Positions 37,383-46,928 of a stretch of DNA of 64,000 nt are shown here, piece after piece. Every line of letters begins with the position of its first letter. Position 1 is the first letter of the stretch. The stretch spans positions 1,607,962-1,671,961 of the forward strand of contig NZ_CP125669.1 of NCBI RefSeq assembly GCF_030053775.1. The letters are read 5' to 3'. The notes beneath the pieces are model-generated. The model searched no databases and was not told the DNA's origin. It saw only the letters and a list, made by a program, of their open reading frames with translations. Made by a program: the position numbers and the translations under genes. The DNA is from Acinetobacter corruptisaponis (GTDB taxonomy: Bacteria > Pseudomonadota > Gammaproteobacteria > Pseudomonadales > Moraxellaceae).

Positions 37383-37418
37383 AAACTGCCTAGACCAATT
37401 GGTTTAGGCAGTTTTTTT
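37383..37418 (+). terminator. Terminator of dehydrogenase paralogue 2
   Basis: Stem AAACTGCCTA...TAGGCAGTTT centred on CCAATTGG, followed by T7. Confidence 0.88.
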
Positions 37419-37487
37419 ATGACCGTTGTAAAATCAGCATAAAAATTGCATCCATTTTCATGATCATGTTGAGTACATTAAATTTCC

Positions 37488-37985
37488 ATGTCTAGTTCAA
37501 AAGAGAAACTTGAAGACCTACAACGTCTATTCGACCGTTTAGGTCACTATGCAGTTGAAGCCTTTCATTATCTGGCGCTGTTTATTATTGGCTGTATGAT
37601 CGCATGGTCAGCCGTGCATACAGTGATTGAAATCCTGACCGTTAAGCAATACGCAAGCATTGACGATATTCTGCTGTTATTTATCTATCTTGAACTGGGG
37701 GCGATGGTTGGGATTTATTTCAAGACCAATCATATGCCCGTGCGCTTTTTGATTTACGTGGCAATTACCGCACTGACCCGTTTACTGATTGCTGATATTC
37801 AGCACAATCATAAAGCCTCAATGGATCAGGTGATTATTACGGGTTCTATTTTAATCCTCGCCCTAGCCATTTTAGTGGTGCGTTTTGCTTCATGGAACTA
37901 CCCATCCGTGATTCGTAGCAAAGATCAAGAAAAGCAAATTCCTGCCAATAAAATACCTCAACCCCAAGATGATGAACTGGCATAA
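37488..37985 (+). CDS. PsiE-like membrane protein
   Basis: A 165-residue inner-membrane protein with four predicted helices (about 25-48, 62-82, 86-105, 115-140), matching the phosphate-starvation-inducible PsiE family, including the LLLFIYLELGAMVGIYF and HMPVRFLIYVAITALTR motifs. The biochemical role of PsiE is not established. No Pho box was recognised upstream. Confidence 0.82.
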   Translation: MSSSKEKLEDLQRLFDRLGHYAVEAFHYLALFIIGCMIAWSAVHTVIEILTVKQYASIDDILLLFIYLELGAMVGIYFKTNHMPVRFLIYVAITALTRLLIADIQHNHKASMDQVIITGSILILALAILVVRFASWNYPSVIRSKDQEKQIPANKIPQPQDDELA

Positions 37986-37989
37986 ATAA

Positions 37990-38014
37990 AAAAGCAGGCT
38001 TGATGCCTGCTTTT
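37990..38014 (+). terminator. Terminator of the PsiE-like gene
   Basis: Stem AAAAGCAGGC / GCCTGCTTTT with a 5-nt loop, between convergent genes, usable on both strands. Confidence 0.85.
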
Positions 38015-38025
38015 GATCGATCATG

Positions 38026-38385
38026 TTATGCAACCCGATAGACACGGTATTTTGAATCCACCAGTACATATTTGCCCTGTACCTGCATCCAGTTATAACC
38101 ACGTGGTGGTTCATACAGGCGATGTAGGCGGTAGTTTGACACCACATAGCGGTTACTACGGAATGCCGATGGCAACTGGTCACCACGTTTAAAAACAACA
38201 CGCTGACCATATTTGTTGCCCCTATCATTTGACCAGCGGGCTTCACGATGGTCATGGCGGTCATAACGATGGTCGTAACGATCTTTATAATCGTGATGAT
38301 TGTTCCAGCGATTTGAATCTGCCATCGCAGATGCAGAAACACCAAGCATTAAGGTTGATACAAGTAATATTGCCGTCTTTTTCAT
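38026..38385 (-). CDS. RcnB-family periplasmic protein 1
   Basis: A 119-residue protein with a signal peptide cleaved after AMA (about 22), a His/Asp/Arg-rich mature N-terminus (NHHDYKDRYDHRYDRHDHRE) that could bind metal, and a C-terminal RcnB-type domain: GDQLPSAFRSNRYVV, YRLHRLYEPPRGYNW and VDSKYRVYRV. RcnB in E. coli is needed for nickel/cobalt homeostasis; this family is widespread and often of unknown role. Confidence 0.8.
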   Translation of the reverse strand: MKKTAILLVSTLMLGVSASAMADSNRWNNHHDYKDRYDHRYDRHDHREARWSNDRGNKYGQRVVFKRGDQLPSAFRSNRYVVSNYRLHRLYEPPRGYNWMQVQGKYVLVDSKYRVYRVA

Positions 38386-38440
38386 TGTTTGATCCTCTGT
38401 TTGACCTGTATCCAGATTAAGAGAAACTCAAGGAGAAACC

Positions 38441-38521
38441 ATGAATAAAACCCATGACATTGCAAAGCTTTGTAATGAATTCCAAGAAATTATGGAGATT
38501 CATGATGCAAGGAAAATTTAG
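38441..38521 (+). CDS. Candidate 26-residue small protein
   Basis: A short ORF reading MNKTHDIAKLCNEFQEIMEI plus six residues, preceded by AAGGAGAAACC (AAGGAG 5 nt before the ATG), a better ribosome site than many neighbours have. It lies on the plus strand in the 149-bp gap between two minus-strand RcnB-like genes. No similarity recognised. It could be a real small protein, a decayed gene start, or chance. Confidence 0.3.
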   Translation: MNKTHDIAKLCNEFQEIMEIHDARKI

Positions 38522-38534
38522 AACTCATCGAAAA

Positions 38535-39026
38535 TCAGCGAATAATTTCAATGGTGAAATTATCATCAGTTACCAAGAGATAACGTCCATCCACCATAAC
38601 CCAGTGTCGACCGCGTGGCGGCTCACGTAAGGAATAATAGTCCCAGTCACGAACCACATAACGCTCACTACGGAACTCACCAGGCAGCTCATTCCCCACC
38701 ACGAAAGACTCACGGCGATAACTGCCCTCATATTGGGTATCTGGATAATATTCAATCCGAACACCTGGTCGATGGTTGGGGTAAGGGTGGTTATTATTTT
38801 GATAGGGCTGATAATAATAGCCTTTTGGTGGCGCAGTGGGGGTATAGCGCTGGTTTGAAAAGGCAAATGGGTCCTGTGCAGGCTGCTGGTAAGATGGCGA
38901 AGCCTGATGCGAGGAACGGCGCTCCACCCCACTATAGCCACTCCAGGCATTATCGGCATAGACCATTGCGGGGAGACAGCTCAACACACCAATAAAAGCA
39001 TAAACATCGTATTTAGATCGCAACAT
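38535..39026 (-). CDS. RcnB-family periplasmic protein 2
   Basis: A 163-residue protein with an N-terminal hydrophobic signal (YAFIGVLSCLPAMVYA), a Pro/Tyr/Asn/Gln-rich low-complexity middle (about 40-95) and a C-terminal RcnB-like domain: GNELPGEFRSERYVVRDW, LREPPRGRHWVMVDGRYLL. The domain is clearly related to the neighbouring RcnB protein, but the middle region is different and lacks the His cluster. Same strand, 149 bp upstream of it. Confidence 0.75.
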   Translation of the reverse strand: MLRSKYDVYAFIGVLSCLPAMVYADNAWSGYSGVERRSSHQASPSYQQPAQDPFAFSNQRYTPTAPPKGYYYQPYQNNNHPYPNHRPGVRIEYYPDTQYEGSYRRESFVVGNELPGEFRSERYVVRDWDYYSLREPPRGRHWVMVDGRYLLVTDDNFTIEIIR

Positions 39027-39188
39027 TGCCCTCTCCCATGATCAAATCGTAATTTTTATTTTAGAACAAAAAACCAGCAATGACTGTTACCATTCGATAC
39101 CATTCAGGGCAAATCAAGGATGAAATAAGGAGGGATTTTCTTGCTCAGATTAAGAATATGCTAAAATCCATTTTTCAGTTTTGGGGCA

Positions 39189-39641
39189 ATGTCAGTGTCT
39201 GAAATGAATTTTGATCGTCTCTATCAATTCTTCTGTAAGGTTCCAAGTGTGCAGGAATCCAGAATCGTGGCGCATGGTACAGATGGTCAACATGCATGGT
39301 GGTTTAAATTCAATATTGATGTTGAACATCCTTTGGCATGGCAGACCGTTCAGGAACTTGGGCATGTACTGAATTATTTATCCACCAATGAACGCTTGCC
39401 AACCCAGTTCTTTCCTGTTTCACCGCCACCCTACATGAATGGTGAAGCCAAAGACTTTCTGGCCTGGGTGATCCAGTGCAACCATGCTGAGTTTAGTCCT
39501 GATGTAGTGTGTGACTGGCTGGAAGTACGACTTCCAACACCTGTGGAAGATGAAAGCCAGTGGAAAATCAAAACGGATCTTAGTGAACTCGATCAGCTGG
39601 CAGATAAAGATTTAGATCAGTTGATTCCACCGAATCTGTAA
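39189..39641 (+). CDS. Conserved hypothetical protein
   Basis: A soluble, acidic protein of 150 residues (145 if the ATG at 39204 is used). No named domain recognised. The sequence is rich in aromatic residues (HAWWFKFNIDVEHPLAWQ) and ends with an acidic helix (DLSELDQLADKDLDQLIP). Codon use resembles the neighbours, so it is probably a resident core gene. Confidence 0.6.
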   Translation: MSVSEMNFDRLYQFFCKVPSVQESRIVAHGTDGQHAWWFKFNIDVEHPLAWQTVQELGHVLNYLSTNERLPTQFFPVSPPPYMNGEAKDFLAWVIQCNHAEFSPDVVCDWLEVRLPTPVEDESQWKIKTDLSELDQLADKDLDQLIPPNL

Positions 39642-39648
39642 ATTTAAG

Positions 39649-39728
39649 AGCGAACTGTGTTCGCCTAAATAAGCAATAAACAGAAATATCATAATTTTTA
39701 TAATAAGGCGAACACAGTTCGCCCCTAC
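39649..39728. repeat. REP hairpin pair, left of RAYT
   Basis: Two REP units in inverted arrangement: GCGAACTGTGTTCGCC, a 40-nt AT-rich spacer containing AAGCAATAAACA, then GGCGAACACAGTTCGCCCC ending CTAC. Each unit is itself a small palindrome and the pair can fold into one long stem. It begins 8 nt after the upstream gene. Confidence 0.85.
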
Positions 39729-39739
39729 AGACCAATAAT

Positions 39740-40255
39740 ATGAATATTGCTAAACAACGTAAATCTAATCGTTTAATGGGCTATGACTATAGTCAAAATG
39801 GTGCTTATTTTATTACAGTCTGTATTCAAGATCGACAAACTTTATTGGGGGAAATTTCTGTAAAATCAAATCCAACCCATCCAGAAGATACTGCTGTTTT
39901 AATTCCCTCCGAACTAGGTAGATTGGTGATCCAAGAAACAGAAAAATTAATGACGATTTATTCACATATAACTTTAGATTGTTATGTCATTATGCCAAAT
40001 CATGTACATATGATCATTGCGATTGATAATGTGGCATACCATGAACAAATGCCTTACAAAACTCTAGTGCTCCCTACAGTGTCACGGATTATTAAACAAT
40101 GGAAAGGTGTCATTACGAAAAAGGCAGGGTTTTCACCTTGGCAGAAATCCTTTCATGATCATATTATCCGTAATACAAGAGATTATATGCACATTCGTGA
40201 ATATATTGAAAATAATCCCGCTCAATGGGAATTAGACTGTTTCTACAAAAAGTAG
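39740..40255 (+). CDS. REP-associated tyrosine transposase (RAYT)
   Basis: A 171-residue Y1 (HUH) transposase of the IS200-related RAYT group. It has the N-terminal RLMGYDYSQNGAYFITVC strand, the HUH motif as MPNHVHMII, and a candidate catalytic tyrosine in IIRNTRDYMHIREYIENNP. It is bracketed on both sides by REP hairpin pairs, the typical RAYT arrangement, and its TAG stop is the first part of the right-hand REP (GTAGGGGCG). RAYTs are thought to spread REP sequences. Confidence 0.9.
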   Translation: MNIAKQRKSNRLMGYDYSQNGAYFITVCIQDRQTLLGEISVKSNPTHPEDTAVLIPSELGRLVIQETEKLMTIYSHITLDCYVIMPNHVHMIIAIDNVAYHEQMPYKTLVLPTVSRIIKQWKGVITKKAGFSPWQKSFHDHIIRNTRDYMHIREYIENNPAQWELDCFYKK

Positions 40256-40336
40256 GGGCGAACTGTGTTCGCCCGAATGAGCAATAAACATCAATATGAT
40301 GATTTCTATAACAAGGCGAACACAGTTCGCCCCTAC
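40252..40336. repeat. REP hairpin pair, right of RAYT
   Basis: GTAGGGGCGAACTGTGTTCGCCC, an AT-rich spacer again containing GAGCAATAAACA, then GGCGAACACAGTTCGCCCCTAC. It is about 85 bp and in the same orientation as the left pair, so the two form direct repeats flanking the transposase gene. Confidence 0.88.
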
Positions 40337-40351
40337 AATTTCATCCTACAA

Positions 40352-41815
40352 TTAAAAAGTCGATAATCCTGACCATTCCATAAAACGATATAACCAGTAT
40401 TTGGTTTTCGATTCATCTGCATATTTTGCATAATCAACTGTCACTTGACGAGCATTGGCATTGCTCCATGCCGCATCAAAATATTGTCCTGCATCTTTAA
40501 ACACCTGCGCCTGTGCTGAGCCAACCACTCGCATATCAGTTTCAAGGTTATAGTTTTTCAGGTTACGTGCAGTGAGGTTCGCTGAACCCAAAATTAGCTC
40601 AGCTTGCTGGGCATTGTATTTGACCAGCATTTTGCTATGACACTGTTCGCCATGCGTATCACACCAACGGATCGGGATGCCTGCGGCATGTAGCTCCGAA
40701 GCCACCTGACGATTTGGAATACCATTTTTTTGACGACCAAAGGCATCCTTGTTTGGGTCAATCATTAAACGAATATTGACTCCACGTTGCTGTGCCTGCT
40801 TCAATACCTCAATAACATTGCGCTCAGACAGATAGAACATGGCCATATCCAGATGTTCTTTAGGCTTGGCCTCATGAATCATGTTGAGTACGGCATCATA
40901 AATGGCTTTTTCAGTCAGCACCTGAACTTGTGGCAAACTTTTGTCTTCAGTGAATCCGCCCATAATCACAAAAGGACTGGAACCCTGTGACATTTGCGCA
41001 ACCGCCTGTTCAGTTTTAAGCACATCAATTGCTGTTGGTCCATCCACCACCAACGCCACATTACTATGATGTGAACTGCCATCGTGTGGATTGGCGGAAG
41101 TCACCAGACTTTTCCAACCCTGCTCTGTATCCACCACCAATGTTTTACGGTGATTCGCCTTAAAGTTAAATAGTTCCAGATAACTGCGCAGGGTAATCTT
41201 TTCATCGCCGAAAGGATTACTTAACCAGCCTTTTTCTGGGTTATTACCCAGACTTTGGCAGCAGATATACCAGAAACCTGACCACAATGGATTCGATGCA
41301 CGCAATGGTTTTAAATCTGTTTCAATCACATCCACGCCTGCCTGACGTAGCTGACGGTAATGCTTTGGTGCAATCCCACCATAAACAGAATTGATTGGAT
41401 CAGTAATGACAACCACCTGAATATTTGGGTCTTGATGACGCTTTGCGATCAATGCATCGGTCAGTTGCTGCATTAAAGGAAACTGTTTAACTTTGGATTT
41501 TCCAACTTCCTGATTAAACAGGAACATATCCAGCACAATTGTGCTCTGTGCCTGATCAATCAGTTGAAAGACTTCCCTGAAAATATATTGGTCTACCTGT
41601 TGCTGACCCTGCGCATCCATATAAGTTTGATCTGCCAGAAATTTCACATTGGCATGGCGCAGTTGTCCCGTAAAATCCAGCCCTTGTGGGAGCGGTTTTA
41701 CAGTGTGGTAAATTGCCGAAGCAATGTACCCAATCACCACAATACTCAATATGACTGCCATGTAACGCCGACCTGACCAGTTTAATTTTTGATGGATTCG
41801 TTGGAAGATACGCAT
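40352..41815 (-). CDS. Phospholipase D-like membrane protein
   Basis: A 487-residue protein with one N-terminal membrane helix (about 18-37) and two PLD (HKD) halves. The first has NHRKTLVVD with the later ANPHDGSSHHSN; the second has HSKMLVKY and GSANLTARN but lacks the usual Asp of HxKxxxxD. The layout is like cardiolipin-synthase or PLD-family phosphodiesterases that act on membrane lipids. Exact reaction is not clear. Confidence 0.78.
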   Translation of the reverse strand: MRIFQRIHQKLNWSGRRYMAVILSIVVIGYIASAIYHTVKPLPQGLDFTGQLRHANVKFLADQTYMDAQGQQQVDQYIFREVFQLIDQAQSTIVLDMFLFNQEVGKSKVKQFPLMQQLTDALIAKRHQDPNIQVVVITDPINSVYGGIAPKHYRQLRQAGVDVIETDLKPLRASNPLWSGFWYICCQSLGNNPEKGWLSNPFGDEKITLRSYLELFNFKANHRKTLVVDTEQGWKSLVTSANPHDGSSHHSNVALVVDGPTAIDVLKTEQAVAQMSQGSSPFVIMGGFTEDKSLPQVQVLTEKAIYDAVLNMIHEAKPKEHLDMAMFYLSERNVIEVLKQAQQRGVNIRLMIDPNKDAFGRQKNGIPNRQVASELHAAGIPIRWCDTHGEQCHSKMLVKYNAQQAELILGSANLTARNLKNYNLETDMRVVGSAQAQVFKDAGQYFDAAWSNANARQVTVDYAKYADESKTKYWLYRFMEWSGLSTF

Positions 41816-41821
41816 ATAAAC

Positions 41822-41858
41822 AGAAAAAGCCCTAGCCTAATGGGTTAAGGCTAGAGCT
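41822..41858 (-). terminator. Terminator of the ZnuD-like gene
   Basis: On the minus strand AGCTCTAGCC-N11-GGCTAGGGCT (one G.U pair) runs into TTTTTCTG. It lies 37 nt past the receptor stop. Confidence 0.75.
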
Positions 41859-41894
41859 TATGCTTTGATTTTTCAATAAGATTTAAGTGACAAA

Positions 41895-43955
41895 TTAGAA
41901 ACTAAAGTTCACACCAACAGTAAAGTTACGTCCTACCTGTGGAATGGTCGAGAGGAATGAGGCATGTTGATAGACCTGATCATCCAGCAGGTTGTTGGCA
42001 TTCAGGAACACCCGATAATCACTGACATTACTGTACTTGCCTGAGTATGCGACACCGAGATTAAGCATGTTATAGCTTTGGGTGTCGGTTTCATAAGCCG
42101 CAATCTTGTCCTGCTGGAACACATGGTAATACTCAGCCGAACCACTCCAGTGATCATCAAAATTAGCATTGACCTTAGTTCCTAAACGACCTGCGGGTAC
42201 ACGTGGCGCATTGTCATTATCGATCTTGCCACGTACATAGTCACCAAATACACCCAGCTTATAAATTGGAGAAATTTGATAGCCTGCTTCCGCTTCCGCA
42301 CCATAGAACTTGGCTTTGTCCTGTGCATACTGCACCAGACGGAAGTCCTTATAACGGTCTAAGGTTTGGGCATAGATATAGTCATCAAACCAGTTGTGAT
42401 ACACGTGGACATGATAATCAAAGGTCTGATCATCATAATGGAAGCCCAGTTCCACATTATTTGATTTCTCTTTGCCCAGTTGGTCATTGCCCAGCTCATA
42501 GGTATTGGTGGCAAAATGTCCACCCTCTGCATAAAGCTCCTGCGCCAAAGGCAAACGCTCCTGATGAGACGTTACCAAAGAAAGCTTGTAGTTTGGCGCA
42601 AACTCCCAGTTGGCTGCACCAGAAACAGAAAAGGCTGAACCGTCGAAATCTTTTTTGCTTGAATCATCAATATCAATTTTTTGCTGGTCTGCCCGTGCCG
42701 CTAGCTCGACATGCACATCATCAAACTGGGCATGTTCCAAAGCGAACACACTCCATTTTTTGGTGGTGTTTGGTGCCAAAAAGGCTTCTTCACCCGTAAG
42801 TTCCAGCTTTTGTTGTCCGTACTGTGTACCAATCACACCCTCCCATGCACCCAGTGGATTGTGTACCAATTCTAAACGTCCATCATAGCCCTTGTTTTTA
42901 AAACGGGTTGCAATGGTGTCTTCTTCAATTTCATCATGCTGGTAGTCGGTATAGCTGGCCTGTGCACGCAACTTTTTAAAGCCTGCAAACGGATCATCCA
43001 GTTCTGTACGTACATCATAACGTTCAGATTTCAGGTCAATCCAGGGACCTGCTTCATGTGCATGATCATGGTCGTGATCTTCGTGGTCATGCTCCTCTTC
43101 ATCATGGTCGTGTTCACCACAGTGCAGGCTGAGTCCATGTAAATGACAGCTTTCATATTCATGGCTATGTCCTGGCAAGCCATATTGATCCTGACGGTTG
43201 CTATAGGAAATCCCCGTAAAGCCACGATCATAAATCCATGACAAACCGACATTTACCGTTTGACCTTTGGCAAAGGTGTTGTCAACACGGCGTTCCTTTT
43301 CGCCCTCATGTACATAATCTGGTGCAATATAGTCATTGGCTTCACGCTTTAAGCCCTCAACACGCAAGGCAACCTGATCACCCAAGCCCAGCGTTACACC
43401 CGCACTTGCCAGCTTTTCATCACTGCCCGTGTTGTAACGCAGGCCAACATTGCCCTCATAGCCCTTTTCTGGCATTGCTGTTGGAAGTTTACTATCGGTG
43501 ACATTCACCAGACCGCCCACTGTTCCAGCACCAAACAACAAGGTGGATGGCCCACGAATTACTTCAACCTGTTTTGCCAGTGCTGGATCAACCGTTACCG
43601 CATGGTCTGGGGAAAGTGTTGATACATCAATATTTTCAGATGAGTTTTGTAGAATCTTCACGCGTGGACCATCTTGCCCACGAATCACAGGTCGGCTAGA
43701 ACCCGCTCCAAACTGATTGGAGGAAATTCCCGTTTCACCACTCAATGCCTCGCCAATGGTCACTGCCCCTTGCGCCAAGCGTTTTTGGTCTACCACAGTG
43801 TCTGCAACTGCAAAGTCCTTTGAGGTTTGCTCAAGTGGATGCGCCTTGATGCGGATGGTGTCCAGCGTGGTCGCCTGCTCATTTTCTGCGGCAAATACAG
43901 ATACAGACGCAACAGCCAAAATGGATAAGGTTAGAATATTTTTCGGAAATGACAT
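41895..43955 (-). CDS. znuD: TonB-dependent zinc receptor (ZnuD-like)
   Basis: Outer-membrane receptor of 686 residues from ATG 43955; the TTG at 43967 is in frame but less likely. Signal peptide cleaved after VFA, TonB-box-like TLDTIRIKA, plug (SRPVIRGQDGPRVKIL, VEVIRGPSTLLFGAGTVGG) and barrel ending in Phe. A long His/Asp/Glu loop (about 275-310, including HDHDEEEHDHEDHDHDHAH) and CHLHGLSLHC strongly suggest zinc binding, as in Neisseria ZnuD. A Zur box upstream agrees. Monocistronic. Confidence 0.92.
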   Translation of the reverse strand: MSFPKNILTLSILAVASVSVFAAENEQATTLDTIRIKAHPLEQTSKDFAVADTVVDQKRLAQGAVTIGEALSGETGISSNQFGAGSSRPVIRGQDGPRVKILQNSSENIDVSTLSPDHAVTVDPALAKQVEVIRGPSTLLFGAGTVGGLVNVTDSKLPTAMPEKGYEGNVGLRYNTGSDEKLASAGVTLGLGDQVALRVEGLKREANDYIAPDYVHEGEKERRVDNTFAKGQTVNVGLSWIYDRGFTGISYSNRQDQYGLPGHSHEYESCHLHGLSLHCGEHDHDEEEHDHEDHDHDHAHEAGPWIDLKSERYDVRTELDDPFAGFKKLRAQASYTDYQHDEIEEDTIATRFKNKGYDGRLELVHNPLGAWEGVIGTQYGQQKLELTGEEAFLAPNTTKKWSVFALEHAQFDDVHVELAARADQQKIDIDDSSKKDFDGSAFSVSGAANWEFAPNYKLSLVTSHQERLPLAQELYAEGGHFATNTYELGNDQLGKEKSNNVELGFHYDDQTFDYHVHVYHNWFDDYIYAQTLDRYKDFRLVQYAQDKAKFYGAEAEAGYQISPIYKLGVFGDYVRGKIDNDNAPRVPAGRLGTKVNANFDDHWSGSAEYYHVFQQDKIAAYETDTQSYNMLNLGVAYSGKYSNVSDYRVFLNANNLLDDQVYQHASFLSTIPQVGRNFTVGVNFSF

Positions 43956-43987
43956 ACCGTGTCTCAAATCAGTCGATCTTTATTTTT

Positions 43988-44005
43988 GTTATATTATAAC
44001 ATTTC
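43988..44005 (-). promoter_or_regulatory. Zur operator
   Basis: Read on the minus strand, GAAATGTTATAATATAAC lies 33 nt before the ZnuD-like ATG. It matches the gamma-proteobacterial Zur consensus GAAATGTTATANTATAAC over the full left arm and core. It may also influence the plus-strand DUF4184 gene starting at 44093. Confidence 0.8.
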
Positions 44006-44092
44006 ATTATTTTTGCAATAAAAAACATACATGCAAACTTCATTTGTTAAACTGCCACTCCATGATTTAAGCATTCTTCATGATTCAAGCTT

Positions 44093-44863
44093 ATGCCCTT
44101 TACCCTTTCCCATGCGGTACTTGCCCCACCCTTATCCAAACTTAGTCGAGGTCATTTACCCATTGCAGCCTTAGCCATCGGTTGTATGACACCAGACCTG
44201 TATCGCCTGTTTACAACAGAAACCATTGTGTTAACCCATCAATGGTCAGGGATTTTATTTCCCAATCTTCCGATTGGCTTATGCTTTTGCCTGTTGTGGT
44301 ATTTACTGTATCGACCCGTGATTTATCGTTTTTTAGGGACCAGGCACCCTTTAAAGGTCAAATCCTTTGATGAGGCGGTGGCTTTTATACTGATGTGTTG
44401 TTTAGCCATCATTTTAGGAACAGCAACACATCTCATCTGGGATGGATTGACTCATTTAGACTTCCGCACCTTTGCCTTTCAAGACACGCTCGCCCAAAAT
44501 GTTTCCCTATGGAATGTTCATTATCCCCTGCATTTTATTCTGCAAATTGCATCATCCATTCTCAGCTTGCCTTTATTATTGTGGATGTGTCTAAACTATT
44601 ACCAAACCTACAAACAGGACACGCCTGTATCACGGAAAATAAAGCTGTTTGCCCTGCTGAGTATGGCCATTTCAGTGACTGGCGGCATGTTGGCAGTATG
44701 GAAATACAGCCACACCATTTCGGCTGAACTGTGGAATACTGAACGTTATTTCTTTATTGGCAAAGCCATCAACCAATTCTCCCAAAATGGACTGATACTA
44801 TTTAGTATTTGCTGTTTAATGAGTTTGTTGCTGCATCGAAAAGCCTATATGGCAGAATTTTAA
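44093..44863 (+). CDS. DUF4184 family membrane protein
   Basis: A 256-residue polytopic inner-membrane protein with about five or six helices. The N-terminus MPFTLSHAVLAPPL and the GCMTPDLYRLF and GTATHLIWDGLTH motifs identify DUF4184, a family related to membrane-bound metal-dependent hydrolase-like proteins. No established function. Divergent from the ZnuD gene across 137 bp that hold the Zur box. Confidence 0.8.
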   Translation: MPFTLSHAVLAPPLSKLSRGHLPIAALAIGCMTPDLYRLFTTETIVLTHQWSGILFPNLPIGLCFCLLWYLLYRPVIYRFLGTRHPLKVKSFDEAVAFILMCCLAIILGTATHLIWDGLTHLDFRTFAFQDTLAQNVSLWNVHYPLHFILQIASSILSLPLLLWMCLNYYQTYKQDTPVSRKIKLFALLSMAISVTGGMLAVWKYSHTISAELWNTERYFFIGKAINQFSQNGLILFSICCLMSLLLHRKAYMAEF

Positions 44864-45006
44864 CCCAAAGCATTGAATTAGGATTGTCCCCAAAGCATTA
44901 AGACTTGAGACTGGACGTTCAACAAGGCATAATCTTCGCTCCATTGATGCTGCGCTGTTTACGTATGCATCTTCTACAGCCAATATAGTTTGGATAATAA
45001 TTCAAT

Positions 45007-46788
45007 ATGATGCGCACTCATTACTGTGGCTCTTTAACTGAAGCCCAAATCGATCAAACAGTGACTTTATGCGGTTGGGTTCACCGTCGCCGTGATCATG
45101 GCGGTGTGATTTTCCTGGATATGCGTGACCGTGATGGTCTGGTTCAAGTCGTTATTGACCCTGATACCCCAGAAGCATTCGCAACTGCGGATAAAGCGCG
45201 TTCTGAATTTGTATTAAAAATTACAGGCCGTGTTCGCCGTCGCTACGAAGGCACTGAAAATGCCAATATGGTGAGTGGCCAGATTGAAGTTTTGGCAAAA
45301 GAAATTGAAGTTCTTGCTGCTTCTGAAACGCCTCCATTCCCATTAAATGACGAAAACACCAATATTTCAGAAGAAATTCGCTTGAAATACCGTTTCTTGG
45401 ACATTCGCCGTCCAGAGATGTTAGATCGCTTACGTTTCCGTTCTAAAGTCACCAACCTGATCCGTAATTATTTTGAAGATCATGGTTTCCTTGACGTTGA
45501 AACACCAATTTTGACCCGTGCCACACCTGAAGGTGCACGCGATTATTTAGTGCCAAGCCGTGTGTCTAATGGTAGCTTCTACGCACTTCCACAATCACCA
45601 CAATTGTTTAAACAGTTGTTGATGGTCGGTGGTATTGACCGTTATTACCAAATTGCCAAATGTTTCCGTGATGAAGATTTACGTGCGGATCGTCAGCCTG
45701 AATTTACCCAAATCGACGTTGAAACATCGTTCATGAGTGACGATGACATCATGGATTTAATGGAAGGCCTAACGGTTAAAATGTTCAATGAATTATTGAA
45801 TGTGAAATTCGATAAATTTGAACGTATGACGTATAACGATGCTATGCGTGATTATGCATCTGACAAGCCAGATATGCGTATTCCATTGAAACTTGTTGAC
45901 GTTGCAGACTTGATGCAGGACGTTGAGTTCAAAGTGTTCGCTGGTCCTGCTAAAGACCCGAAAGGCCGTATCGTTGCTTTACGTGTACCAGGCGTGGGTT
46001 CACTCCCACGTAGTGCGATTGATGAATACACCAAATTCGTAGGTATCTACGGTGCAAAAGGTTTGGCTTATATTAAGGTCAACGAACTTGAAAAAGGCAT
46101 CGAAGGTCTACAGTCTCCAATCGTTAAATTCATCGAACCAATCGTACTTGATCTTCTTAAACGTGTTGGTGCTGAAAATGGCGACATCGTATTCTTTGGT
46201 GCAGATAAAGCCAAAGTTGTAAATGATGCAATGGGCGCACTTCGTGTCAAAATCGGTCATGACCTGAATCTTGCAACTTGTGAGTGGGCTCCACTTTGGG
46301 TGGTTGACTTCCCAATGTTTGAGGAAACTGATGATGGCAAATGGACTTCTGTACATCACCCATTCACACTGCCAAAATCAAGTGTTGAAGAAGTGAAGAG
46401 CAATCCAGGTGCAGCACTTTCAGTTGCATACGATATGGTCCTCAACGGTACTGAAATCGGTGGCGGTTCACTGCGTATCTATACTCTGGAAATGCAAAAA
46501 GCAATTTTTGAAGCGTTAGGTATTGGTGAAGAAGAAGCAGAAGAGAAATTCAGCTTCTTATTGAATGCGTTGCGTTACGGTGCGCCTCCGCACGGTGGTT
46601 TGGCATTTGGTCTTGACCGTTTGATCATGTTGATGACAGGTGCATCTTCGATTCGTGATGTGATTGCATTCCCGAAAACCAAGACTGCTGAATGTCCGTT
46701 AACTCAAGCGCCAGCGCCAGTTGAGGCAAATCAATTGCGTGACTTAGGTATCCGTTTACGTGAAAAAGCAAAAGCTGAAGAGAAATAA
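45007..46788 (+). CDS. aspS: Aspartyl-tRNA synthetase
   Basis: Class II aminoacyl-tRNA synthetase of bacterial type, 593 residues. An OB-fold anticodon-binding domain ([20 protein letters not shown]) precedes catalytic motif 2 ([20 protein letters not shown]), a GAD insertion domain and motif 3 ([13 protein letters not shown]). Complete. In Acinetobacter it marks one boundary of the outer-core locus. Confidence 0.98.
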   Translation: MMRTHYCGSLTEAQIDQTVTLCGWVHRRRDHGGVIFLDMRDRDGLVQVVIDPDTPEAFATADKARSEFVLKITGRVRRRYEGTENANMVSGQIEVLAKEIEVLAASETPPFPLNDENTNISEEIRLKYRFLDIRRPEMLDRLRFRSKVTNLIRNYFEDHGFLDVETPILTRATPEGARDYLVPSRVSNGSFYALPQSPQLFKQLLMVGGIDRYYQIAKCFRDEDLRADRQPEFTQIDVETSFMSDDDIMDLMEGLTVKMFNELLNVKFDKFERMTYNDAMRDYASDKPDMRIPLKLVDVADLMQDVEFKVFAGPAKDPKGRIVALRVPGVGSLPRSAIDEYTKFVGIYGAKGLAYIKVNELEKGIEGLQSPIVKFIEPIVLDLLKRVGAENGDIVFFGADKAKVVNDAMGALRVKIGHDLNLATCEWAPLWVVDFPMFEETDDGKWTSVHHPFTLPKSSVEEVKSNPGAALSVAYDMVLNGTEIGGGSLRIYTLEMQKAIFEALGIGEEEAEEKFSFLLNALRYGAPPHGGLAFGLDRLIMLMTGASSIRDVIAFPKTKTAECPLTQAPAPVEANQLRDLGIRLREKAKAEEK

Positions 46789-46811
46789 ACTTTAGGTTTA
46801 TGATTCGGTGG

Positions 46812-46836
46812 AACCCTGCTTGATGCAGGGTTTTTT
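46812..46836 (+). terminator. aspS terminator
   Basis: Stem AACCCTGC / GCAGGGTT with loop TTGAT, followed by T6, 23 nt past the stop. Confidence 0.88.
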
Positions 46837-46928
46837 GATTTTATAGGTTTCTTATATTACATGGTTTTACTTTGCGATCATGCCTGCTAGTGGCATAATA
46901 AGCTGCTTTTTATTGAGAGGTCAGTCTT

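Noticed and set aside
42203..42799. 198-residue plus-strand frame inside the ZnuD-like gene
   Set aside because: Antisense shadow of a conserved receptor with His/Pro-rich nonsense composition and no start signal.
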